A stretch of 64,000 bases of DNA from Heliocidaris tuberculata (taxonomy: Eukaryota > Echinodermata > Echinoidea > Camarodonta > Echinometridae): positions 20,114,308 through 20,178,307 of the forward strand of contig CM046835.1 of the NCBI GenBank assembly GCA_025618425.1, written 5' to 3'. The position numbers were made by a program, and so were the translations under genes. This document shows positions 24,278-36,900 of this stretch, piece after piece; within the stretch, counting starts at the first letter, position 1, and each line of letters starts with the position of its first letter. The notes beneath the pieces are model-generated. The model searched no databases, was not told where the DNA came from, and was given only the letters and a program-made list of their open reading frames with translations.

Positions 24278-27206
24278 TCCGCTGAATCAGTTTATAACTT
24301 CCACTGTTAGCTGGATTACAGGCGCACCCCACATGCACAACGCCCACTACGTCCCAGGCTTGGTAGCATTACATTATTTTATAGGAGTAATATTGCCTGG
24401 AATGCAGACTAGAAAGTCTAGATAGGTGATCCATCTCGAGCTCGATTTCGATATAGACTCTAGGCACCAATGCAATGTACCTTCCTGCCTGGCCCTGGGC
24501 TGGCATGTAGCTGACACTGTTTTAGCTGAGAGCTAAATCACTTGAGAAAATTGTAAGTTTCTCTACATACTTATCTTTGTGGCGTCTTTGTTATCAAGGG
24601 AAGTGAATCTGAAAAGATCACATAAAGAAACGTTCGCGCCCAACGAAATCTTGAAATAGGTCCCCCTCATTCACTCCGCACAGTAAAGTCACCCGGTATG
24701 GTATCGCCTTATCGGTTTACTACGTAGTCAGGTAGTACGTGCAATGCTCCTTCACGCAAGTGTGTACACACTGAATGAGAGGGGACTTATTAGGATTAGG
24801 CCGAAACGTTACTAAAAAAAAAGTGAAATTTGGTGTTTAAATCGATATTTTCTTGACAAAATAAGGTCAGGTCAAATGCAGGTGAAAAAGAACGTATGGC
24901 CAGGTACGATAACCTCATAGGGTCTAGGTCTAAGTGATTATGATAATTTGAGGAAAGGCACTCTGACTGAGCTGACAAAAACTTTAAAAAGGCTCCACCC
25001 TGGCCTGACTAGCCTGGAAGGCTCTATGAGGAGTAAAAAAAAAAAAAAAAGCTGATGCTACTCTTTATAGAGCCTTGTTTTTAATCTCGCTCTGCAATAG
25101 ACAGATAGAGCAGCCATTTTAGAGTTAAAGTTAAAGGACCTCGTACCTCTTGAAAAATCATCTTTACCGTGAGCCAGCTTCTCTCTCTGTCTCATCTCCT
25201 CTTCACCATAGCTTTAGAATATTTAAACCTATTTTTTTACCCTAGAATTAAAAAATATCAAAAACAAATTGTGAAATATTAATTTCAATGGTTATCGGTG
25301 GTCCGAACGACGCCCCAAAAAAGCCTTCGCAGCTTCACTGCGCTCGTAGACCCGGAAGTGTTCCGTAATGTCATCGACCTACAGTCACTCCCGCAATTTT
25401 CAGATCCACCATACATTAGACAAGACAGACGTAGTCGCAGCGGAGCATATCCCCGAAGGAAATAGAGTGCCCAAGCCTGCACAGTGCCATGTCTGCGCAC
25501 ACGCATAACTGCGCAATTCTGAAAAAGCAAAACGTGCAACAGACAAACTTTTCGTCTTTATTACAGCAATATAGATATTCATGCAAAAATTGAGTCAAAA
25601 TGTTTTTTTTTAAATGAAAAACTGATTTCAGTAATTTTTATCCATAAGCCTCAAAATGTTGTTTTTCATGTGAAAAATCCCGAACTGTGTGTACACGGAA
25701 TGAGTACGTGCAAACATGAGCACCATTGTTTTTTCAATGATAAAATAATAGGGTCACCCTTTCTGGTGAAAATTGCATTCTTCTTGCTTTGATTTTGAAG
25801 ATATTTTTTGCACACTTTGTCTAAAGTTTACAATATCAGGCCTAATGATTAGGCGTGAGAGGAATATAAGTAATTCTTGTTCAATTTCAAGTCACATCTT
25901 AGGTGTGCAAGTGTTTCACTAGCGGTTCATATTTCTTGAAGACGACCCGCCAAAATTATTTTCACTATTAGGTAAAGAATTGCTAATCAAGTAAATTGTT
26001 TTACCTCTATTTTGATTGCTTTTTATAATGAAGACGTTGACGGCCAGGCCTGATGAGTAAAATATATCATTATCGTTTGGTAAAGAAAGAATTCAACTAG
26101 CGTCTATTTATGATTCCTTAAGCAGCATCGGGAACCTTGAATGGACATTGAGTCACAACACTAGTACATCTACTCCATATCGCTGGAACAACAGGGTGGT
26201 TATTGTGTCTAGATCAATGCAACCGTTATGGTGTTAGTCACTGCCCTCCGGTTTTTCTTATTGCCAATCAGAGCATTCTTTTGAGATTGGGTTTATGAAT
26301 ACGTGAAGATATTTAAATTTCAATGGGCTGACCTCGTATAAATTTGCAGTATGAATATTCATTACATTTGATGCAAGATGGCTGACACCAATTCCTGTCG
26401 ACGATCGGTCTTTCTGGAAAGCATAAGCTAGGCTAAGACTAGTCAAATACCTATTTCGTAATTTCCATTTATTGAAGTGTCATATTAGTGTAAAATTGTA
26501 GCAAATGTATGTATGCTAGAGACATAGAGAGTGATATTAAAATAAGTCAGAGCATCTGTTCATCTTTCTGAGACTGCACTGACCCATTACCACTCCGTTC
26601 TACGGCATTGTGGGGCTTTCAGTCTCTATGTAGAGGTGGTCAGTGGAGCCAGATGTAGTCTCAGCGGAACAACCAACGATACAAGAGACTGATGCTAGGT
26701 CATTTCGAGTCAAATCACCCCCAATTTTTTAAAGTTTAAACCCTACCCCCTTCACATTGGCCCAAATCTAGTAGATCTGTAGTCTGTATAGGGTAATCAA
26801 CTCTTCAAAGCTGAAATTCTAAGATTTAGCCCCATCAGCTGAATGGTTTTCATGCAATGTCACACATTCCTCACTTGTGTTAACAAAAAAATGGACACTT
26901 TATCCAATTTTGAAATGATTATTCATATATCTATCTATCTCTACTAAGTCAATTTTGTTGATATTGAGATACACCTCTCGAGATCTATTTGGAATCCTAC
27001 AGGCTATCTAAATCTGCTTTTAATTTCCTGTCTGAACAATAAATTCAATGACCTCTTGATCTTTGCTTTAACCTTGAATTTTACTTTGATGGTCACATAA
27101 TCTGGAGATGAACTTTGGTGAATTTATACTCCATACCCCAAAATTGGAGGAAAACATTTTTCTTTTTTATTTTTAGCTTCAGCTGATTTTCCACTAACTG
27201 ACCAAC
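24278..27206. other. Intergenic DNA upstream of RCC1L
   Basis: No gene is recognised on either strand. The stretch at 25290-25520 is more GC-rich than its surroundings, but the overlapping short minus-strand frames there have no family features. There are only short A and T runs and a diverged TGAGACTGCACTG / AGTCTCAG inverted pair near 26568-26660. Confidence 0.45.
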
Positions 27207-27592
27207 AGCATTGTCACTACGGTGGTCGGCGCCGGTCGGAACCTTTCACTACTCGAAATTTCCGACCAGCACTCAATGCAATATCACACCCGCCCGCCTG
27301 GCACTAATTTCCCCACTGACCTACAAACATGCAACTGTGGTTTAAGCCAGTAATCTGACAGCACTCTCAGCAGGTATATGTACAAAGTAAACCAAATACT
27401 AGTACAGTAGTTACAATGCTTAATGCTGCAGCTGCAGTACAGTGTGTACTGTGTAGATACATGATATTTTTACTGTTTAACTATAACTTATAAGCCCTGA
27501 AAACCGACTAGTTTTTGTTCCCTTGAACCCCCATGGCAAGGTGTCGGGCGATAAAATTTCCACCACTAAAAAGTCCTTGATGACAACCCTGC
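27207..27592. mobile_element. MITE, about 385 bases, first of two copies
   Basis: Closely similar in direct orientation to 40323-40735. Both copies contain ACTACGGTGGTCGGCGCCGG, AGCACTCAATGCAATATCAC-like sequence, GCAGGTATATGTACAAAGTA and TTTCCACCACTAAAAAGTC. Short terminal inverted repeats (AGCA/G-TTGTCA and TGACAACCCTGCT) mark the ends. This copy lacks about 20 bases present in the other. Confidence 0.8.
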
Positions 27593-27947
27593 TGAACAAC
27601 TATCAGTAATTCATTGAGAACAATATGATACCCATTGTGATGACATCTGCCATTCCACAGCATCTTATTCACGCAACATCTTAATGACAATGGGCAGCAA
27701 AAGCATTTTTAGAATGACGGGTGTGATACGCTATGGTTGTTGCTATATTCTGAATAAACTAGTGATACTTCCAAATCGTCTAGACTTGATTAGTCAAAAA
27801 AGTGAAAAATCAGCTTTTTGCCCAAGCAAGGAATTGCTTCATAGTATTCTATTTATCAAGTTGAAATAATTTGTGTTTTCTGTTTAGTGTCGAGCCCCAG
27901 ATCCTTGCAGTAAATCTTTTGCTTTGACACTTCTCATTTTATTGCAG

Positions 27948-27988
27948 AAATATTAACATCAGAGATGTTTTGATTGGAGGATTAAAAA
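27948..27988 (+). other. Probable 5' UTR start of RCC1L exon, with upstream 3' splice site
   Basis: TTTTATTGCAG ends at 27947, a good acceptor, 41 bases before the start codon. It may mean that the first coding exon is preceded by a non-coding exon further upstream. No promoter was identified. The in-frame TAA at 27983-27985 separates any upstream frame. Confidence 0.4.
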
Positions 27989-30900
27989 ATGTCTTTGGCC
28001 CAACTCAACCCTCCACTTCTGCATCGGGCAAGCTACAGCTGTCTTGTATTGCCAAGGGCAACGTGTCGTCCTCCACCATTGCATGGAAAGAGTGCATCCC
28101 AGCTGCAGCATCACTCTTCACTGGCACCATCATCGAGCACTTGCAGGGACAGTTTGAATCCAGTTCACGGTTGGTCAAGAACTTATGCAACTGGGCGGGA
28201 CCAGCAGTACGACTTCCCAAAGTCCATGGTGAAGAACGAGTCAGGGAAGTACGTAGATCTCGTACAGATGGTCGGCAAGCACAGGAAGAGATACACAAGT
28301 ATATATGTGTGGGGCTTCACGTACACAGGAGCACTAGGTGTTCCAGCCTACTTCTTCCCAAGCCAGAGTAAGAATGCAATCAGGAAACCCAAGAAGTTTC
28401 AGCCGATACCCTACAAACTCAAATTTGATGAAAAGGTCAGTGTTTGATCTACACTTTTCAGGTTCAGCTTGTCAGATGAAGGCCTGTATACATAAGTTAG
28501 AACTACTAGAAAAGGCATCCCATAAGAAATGATTAAAGTTCTAAATATAATGTGGGTATTAAAGGAAAATAAACTGCTTAGACGAAAAGTGAAATAAAAA
28601 AGATGGAGGAAACCGTGAAATGGAGGAGCACACTTCACATTATTGCAATGGCTTTATACTATCCAGAAATTGATGAACAGATGGGATATACAGTATAAAA
28701 CTTTTAGTGAATCGTGACATAAATCTCAGCGTAAGCTATGTCATTGACATTTATGTTTATGTCATGATTCAGGGATTTATATCATCATTATCATGACATA
28801 AGAGTTTTATGCAACAGGGCCCTGGTCTTATAAATTTTCAAAATTGCCTCAAAATGGAGAAAAGATCTACTAATATAAGTATTAGGCCTGAGTCGAGTCG
28901 GTCGGTCCACCGGCGCCCGACCGATGCAGCCGGTCACCGGTGCAATTTCATGCACACCGGCGGACCGATGAAATAAAGAAATACATAAGAAATTCAGTGT
29001 CAAAGACTTTGAAAATTAACCAGTTTTAAGAACTAAATTTCCTTATTTATATTAAAACTTTCACATGATATTAAATTTCAATCCTTTAATCAACCAAGTG
29101 GGACTATGGAAATAAGATCACCGAGCTAGATTTCTCAATTTTCTTGCTTGAATTTATCGGCCCGTATATTATTGTTGAATTCTGTGTGAGCGCTGCTGGT
29201 ACGATTCTGCGCACCTTGCCCCGAGATGGCGCTAACTCCAGGCTAACTCTAGTGGAGTAATTACGAGTTGCAAACAAACAGATAAAAGATGGCAGCGCCC
29301 ATACACGTACGTATACAGACTGCAACAATATCATAATGTTATGGGCCGATAAATTCAAGCAAGAAAATTGAGAAATCCTGCTCGGTAATCTTATTTCCAT
29401 AGTCCCACTTGGTTGATTAATGATTTGAAATTTAATATCATGAGAAAGTTCTAATATAGATAAGGGAATTTAGTTCTAAAACTGGTTGATTTTCAAAGTC
29501 TTTCATTAACACTGAATTTCTTTATGTACCGGTATTTCTTTATTTCAACGGTCTGCCGGTCTTGCCGAAAAATCACCGGCGGACGCCGGTCAAAAAAAAA
29601 AACCCATTATGACTCAAGCCTACTTGTAATATAAATATTATGTTCTTTTAAGATCTCTCATGTTTTCCCTCTTCAACAATCAAAAAAATGCTACTTTCCC
29701 GATGCGGGCGGCATCTTTTTTGCACCGCATATTTTTTCATGAAATTTCATCGGTCCGCAGGTCTCCGCCGAAAAATCACCGGCGGGCACCGGTCAAAAAA
29801 AAAACCGTTATGACTCAGGCCTAATAAGTATCATTAATGATTATGATATGATTCTTTTTAGTGTAGTCATATTTAATTCAGTAATTATCTTGTAAATAAC
29901 CTCAATACATGTATCTTTTCAATTGAGCTAGGCCTATATTATCAACTCTTTAACTTCCCTGAAGTTAATGAGATATTTTTGTAATTATTTGTGCCCATTA
30001 TCTTTAATGAGGTAATCCCTTGGAAAGCCATTGGTCCCATGTTTCCTTGCATTTTAGCATCCTTTGTCAAACCATATAACAATATTTAGAAATCCATGCA
30101 ATAAAAAAAAAAAAGCCAATGAAAGAAATTAATATTTATGATGTGTAATACAAAGAGATGCAACTTGAAAAATTTACCCAAGTTCCTTGACCTTAATACA
30201 CAATGTATTATCTTGGGCAGATCACAACAGCAGCTTGTGGGTATGGTTTTTCACTCATCGGAAGCCACACCCAGGATACAAGCAAGGTGTGGGGTATGGG
30301 AATCAACACAAACTCACAGATTGGATACCATCCTAAGGCCATGACAAGTGGTAAGAAGAAAAAAAAGTCTCTTTCCTTTCTTTATCTTACATGGATTCTT
30401 CAGACTTGGTGGAACTGTAAAAATGATGAAAAACAAATCCAGAGCAAAGGCTCAATGATGACGTGGGGGGCAGGTGACCCATGCCAAATTAGATATTACA
30501 AGGGGTCCTAGTCCTGATTGAAAGGGACATCCCATTTGACTGGAGATCGACACGAGACTGATATTCACTGATCATTTTCACAGTGTTTCAGTCTCTTGGA
30601 TCTTTGAACTGGTGAACCCTCTGAAAAGTCGATCTGCAAAACTGAATGTTTCATGCTCATAGGCCTTTGATCATGTGCGACTTTGGTCAAATGGGATTTA
30701 GCCAATTATATCAGATGGTTTTTGTAACTTACGGTATTAAGTTATTAGATTTTCATAGCTACCCAAGATCAGAGTTATGCATTTAAATTGTAGAATATCT
30801 TTCTTTTTTTCAGTAAGACTATGCTATTGCCCTTGGTTTTTTTTTACCAAAAGAGATCAAGTGTGTATTTTTATTTAAATATAGTATGTATATCTTTTAA

Positions 30901-33900
30901 TATAATTTGACTTTGGTCAAATGGGAATTAAGCCAATTATCTAGATGGTTTTTATAACTTACAGTATTAAATTATTAGATTTTCATAGCTACCCAAGATC
31001 AGAGTTATGCTTAAAATTGTCGAATATCTTTTTTTTAGCAAGAATGTGCTATTACCTTTGTTTTTTTTTTTTTACCATTGTATTTTGATTTAAATATAGT
31101 ATGTATATCTTTTAATATAATTTGCATATTTTTAAGTGAAAAATTGTGTAAGCCATCTATCATGTCTATTTTCACCTATCTGGTTTCTCAGTTGAAGGAA
31201 TGCATACAATCATATCACCGACTGAAATTACACTACCTCTGACAAAGCCCAGGAAAACCAGGGTCTCTCAGGTGTCATGTGGTCGATCTCACTCCCTCAT
31301 CCTCACAGATGAAGAAGGAGGTAAGTAACCATTAGTGGCATAAGGTAGCTTCTCTTTATGCATGTAATCACTGTAGTCTGAATATATGATATGAGATGAA
31401 GAAGGAGTTAAGTAACCATCAGTGGCATGAGGTAGCTTCTCTTTATGCATGTAATCACTGTAGTCTGAATATGTGATATGAGTTGAAGAAGGAGGTAAGT
31501 AACCATCAGTGGCATAAGGTAGCTTCTCTTTATGCATGTAATCACTGTAGTCTGAATATGTGATATGAGATGAAGAAGGAGGTAAGTAACCATTAGTGGC
31601 ATAAGGTAGCTTCTCTTTATGCATGTAATGACTGTAGTCTGAATATGTGATATGAGTTGAAGAAGGAGGTAAGTAACCATCAGTGGCATAAGGTAGCTTC
31701 TCTTTATGCATGTAATCACTGTAGTCTGAGTATGTGATATGAGATGAAGAAGGAGGTAAGTGACTATCTGTGGCATAAGGTAACGCCTTAGTTCATGTGC
31801 TCAGTAAATAGTATTAGTAATGCAAAGAGGAAGAAAGAGGTTAGTGATGATCAATGGCATGCTGGGTAAGGTAATTTCTTTCTGTGAATGTGATCAGTTT
31901 AGTTCGAGTATGTCATTTGAGATGAAGGGGGTAACGGGGGTTAAGAGAAGGCTAAGATTGGAGTATTAAGTGATAATGAATGGTATTGGGTTCCCCTCTG
32001 CATGTATGCTTAATGTGAGACGTTATGAATTCATGCAGATTAATGGGCCAGTCTGATGATGCAGTTTACACAGGAGCAGATCAAAGTTATTTTGTCAGCT
32101 GGGAGCCAGAAGGATGTTTACACATATATGGTCTTGGAGTTAATGCCCTTCTTGTTCTCATTTGACAGTTTGTACCTGATTGTAAAAGCATTTGAGACAA
32201 ATACCCGGTACTATGTGCTGTTGAAAGTTATGTAATCAATTTCATACACCCTAGTGCATTCCACACAGGTGGAAGTATGCTTTTCAAAAAGGAATCAAAA
32301 GCTATTCATGAAGCATCTCTATTACCTTGAGAGTGGTTACTATTTAATGCACAGAGTGGCATGTTTCCATGTATAATAGACATGTGAATATTTGGGATTA
32401 TTTTGTATTATATCCTACATCATAAAAATTCTCTTGCAACCTCTATATTTTTTCGCTATACCGATATTTTGACGTCACTTTTTTTGTTATTCTGGATATT
32501 TCAAAGCTATCGATATATCGGCAATGTATCACAATGTTTGTGTGTGACAAGCCTTTCAGTATATGTAGGTTTACTCTAATCTACATTTAGTTTTTATTTC
32601 GTATTTATCTAGGCTTACTCTTATAGGATATAAATCAAATATTCCATACACTCTTTTCGAGGCACCAGTTGAAATTACGGATTCTTCGGTGATTGGAATA
32701 GTTACATGTACATGTACTATTTATAGTGCTATGCTGGTCACCTCAAAGAATCCATAATTTCAACTGGAGCCTCTCAGTGCAGGGTATATATTTGATTACT
32801 ATACACTAATTCTGAACTGATCTGTCATAATATTGAATTTCCTGTATCAATTCCTTTATCTTGATTTCATTCTGTTCTATCTCTCATACAGTGTACAGTC
32901 TTGGCAATAACTCTCATGGGCAGTGCGGGAGACCTATTATACCACATGAAGATTATAGGTAAAGAAACAACATTTATACAGTTGCTGAAGGTGATTTTTA
33001 TTGAATATACATGTACATTTAGGTGGTAATAGAGATCTGTGCACTGAGCAAAGAATTTAAATAGCATTTTTGACAGCCCAATTGTCTCTGCTACTGAATA
33101 GGTAAAATTATGTTGTTTTGTAAAGTTTTGTTATATTTTTTTCTTGCTTTTAATATCTTGATTCATTAGTGCAGCACACACAGCCCACAAAATTTTGAGA
33201 AATAAATCATTCTTGGCCGATAATGTAGTACAGCATGAAAGGCTGACATGGCATTTTCGGAAATCGTTTTGGAAGAGATGTCTTACATAGTTGCATATTA
33301 CAAACTAATTTCCTGACTGAAATGAATCAACTGATTTAATTTTATATGACCTGAATTTCCATAAGATTGTAAATGTGGTGTTCCATGTTGAAATGTTACT
33401 TTGACTGTTTTAATGGGGTTTTTTTTTCCAGCTCCAATAAAGTCATTCACAAAATTGAAGGAATAGAGGGTAAAATCAAACAGGTAAGTAAAAACTGATT
33501 TATTTTTTTCATAATGTGAATGTTTTGATTTATCATGCCAGTATGAATATTAGCAGTAATTGAATAAAAAACTTGAACTGAATAAGGATTTTTCTTTTGT
33601 GGAATATAAAACCATACCGAGTATTAAACAGTACATGAGAGTACATTCATAGACATATGATTATGACATTTTAAAATAATACCATATATAAGAGTTATAT
33701 GAATAGATATGGAATTAGAGAGTGAAAGATATTCAGAGAATAGGAAGGAATTAAGAAGGGAAATTAGACAAAAGCTGAATGTCTGCAAACAAATCTTTAT
33801 TTGTTTAAAAGAAAACAAATCCACTCAAATATTGTATATTGTACCTCTGCATATTGCAGCACACTTTCCTTCATTATGATATGTATATGCAAATTCAACA

Positions 33901-36900
33901 AATTACCAAATGCCAAAGAATTGTTATATTTCATCAATGAATGATGCAAAGTGATGCCAGATGAAAGTATACTATTAATAAATGGTTGGGAGTGCGTTAG
34001 TGCGATCTGGCAACACAAAGGTTTTTATCGTGGTGTACTAACGCACGAGGCGTAGCCGAGTGTGTTAGACACCACGATAAAAACCTGCGTGTTGCTGGAT
34101 CGCACTAACGCACAAACTCACAACCATGTATTAAAAGTTTTATAAAACGGGTCTACAATCTTAGTGTTTTCTTACAATCTTAGTGTTTGATCCGGATTAG
34201 CCGTGCATTAGTCCCCTCGCCGTGTGTTAGTACTTTTTTTTTGCACGGTCACATGGTGTTATTTGACCAATCAGGATGGCTACATTCTTGAACCCGTTTT
34301 ATAAAACCTAATAGTGACCTTTGAGTTGATAGGTGTGTGAAATTGCTTTTTCTTAGGTAATTACATTTTTAAATGGAAACCAGCTCAATTTCAACAGCAT
34401 CTTTGAACTTGAGCTGGTCAAGAGAGAAGTAGGTCACCATATTTATTTAGTATGTAAGGTACCTTTGATTGACAGGTTGTATATTACACAGGACATGCTT
34501 TTGAGTAATTAACACACGCTGGTATGAAATTTACACAAACAGATGTATGACAATACCAAGCTTGTAAATTACAGGAGATAAGAAATCTACAAGAAATAAC
34601 TTTGAGTGGTCCAAGATTTGTAAACAAGGAGGAATGTAATCTACAATAAATCAGGGAGCAGTAACTTTGATGATGCTCTAGTACGAATGGTCACTTTAGG
34701 TCGGAAGGGAATTCATGATATAATTTTTTTTTTTCAAATGCAAAGACTTACATTGTTAGCAGCTACATAGTCCATATTGTATGCTGCATTATGCTGCTCT
34801 GTTCTACTGGATGACTTGACACATGGGCACAAATCCAGGGGGGACCAAGATAGGCAAATGTCCCCCCCCCCCCCCCCACCTTTTTGAATTTTGAATATAA
34901 CCTTCTTTTTTTTTTTTTTTTTTTTTGCTTGTCAGAGAATTTTGGAGGCGAATGTCCATGCCCCCCCCCCCCCCCCACCTTTTTGAATAACCTTTTTTTT
35001 TTTTTTTTTTTTTTGCTGACATTTCGGACAGGTACAAAAGTTAAATCATGTGGTGACCCCCCCCCCTGAATTTCAAAATGGATTTGCGCCACTGACTTGA
35101 CAATCTGTTTACTTGCCCGCCCTTAGTCATATTTTTATGGTACTTGGAAGAATAAAGTATTTGTATAAAGTATATGTAGAGCTTGTAGGATAGTGGCTTA
35201 CAAAGCAAAGTGACTTAGTTTTACAATAAGCAAAAGTAAATGTATCCAACAGAAATATCGCCACATCACCTTTGGAAATTTATTGGGAGGAACATAATTT
35301 TTCAAGTGTAGGCCTATAGCTTAATGACATCCAAAAGATATATTTTTTGATAATATGTATGCAAAATTTAAAGAAAAATGAATTTAGTTCATTTGTTTAT
35401 TTTTAATTTGATAATTTATATGTAGTTGCCTCTATCACTACTTTGCCTTATTTTTATGTTACCCAGATTGCCTGTGGGCGTGATCATAGTCTATTTCTGA
35501 CTGACTGTAGGCCTATAGCTTTATGACATCCATAAGATATGTTTTTTGATAAATATGTATGCAAAATTTAAAGAAAAATGAAGTTAGTTCATTTGTTTGT
35601 TTATTTTTAATTTGATAATTTATATGTAGTTGCCTCTATCACTACTTTGCCTTATTTTTATGTTACACAGATTGCCTGTGGTCATGATCATAGTCTATTT
35701 CTGACTGAAGATGGCCATGTATACAGCTGTGGATGGGGAGCTGATGGCCAGACAGGTAAGATATTAATCTTGTCTTGCTGTTGCTAGTCAGAGTAGTGAA
35801 GACACAGGCATGTACACCAAACGGTTGATGTTCTGTCACTTTGAGTACGTTTCATGCTAGACAGAAATAACCATCTGTTATGGGGAAATCTCTAATATTA
35901 CTGACATTTATCAACCTTCTCCATAGACGGTACGACCGTATATACCCAACAAGGGGTCTGTTCGTCATTCACACCCTAGATCTACTGTTTTTTCCCCTCT
36001 ATTTCTCCTCTTTCTAACTACTATAGTTATTTAGGAATATACGTAGACCTAGTCCTAGACAGAAATAATCATATGTTGGGGAATTGTTTATTAAAACTGA
36101 AATTTGTCAACCTTCCCCACAGATATTCCTTATGATACTGAAAAGATGATAAAAAAAATATCGCCATTTTTGTTTTGTACAGACAGTTTGAATCACCGTT
36201 CCAGCCTTGCCAATTTGTGTTTGATTGATTACAACTTCAAAAATTCATAACTTTCTTATTTCTTATCGGATTTTGCTCAAACTTTCACAACTCTGTTTAT
36301 GTCATTTCTCGTCATTTATTCAAATCAACTTAATACCAGTGTGGACTTTCCCTTAAATGGATTGTCACAAAATGAATTTTTGCTATACTGTCTTATTCTA
36401 ATCTCATAAACCTGGACGAAATTTAACATTTTTAAGGATGACCTTATTCGTGCTATAGCTATATCTTTGTAGTATTGACATAATAGAATCAAAAACCTGA
36501 CAAACGTATTTTTTTTTTTTTTTTTTTCAGGTTTAGGACATTATGAGGACACCAGTACCCCAACTCGATTAGAAGGAGATATCAAGGATGAACATATTAC
36601 TCAAATCAATACCCTTGCAGATTGCTGTCTCGCCATTTCAGGTGAATATGGACACTATGTATTGATAAGTTCTAAGTATTTATGATGTAAAAAAATTATG
36701 GATGTTATTGTACCAGTATTGTACCAGTATAGATTTTTAAAACTTGTTTCTGATATTGCTGGAAAAAAAATCTTTCTTCCGCAGAGATAATTAATCTTTC
36801 AGTTGTGTGAGTGAGTCCAAAATATTTTTTTTTTTTATGTGAGAAACCTGCAGAGTAACAGCTAGTGAAACATTTCATATAGACCTTTTTCTTTGCGGCC

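Noticed and set aside
31289..31711. 140-codon minus-strand frame with 29-residue repeats
   Set aside because: Product of an 87-base non-coding minisatellite that overlaps the sense exon end and splice donors; no start context or homology.
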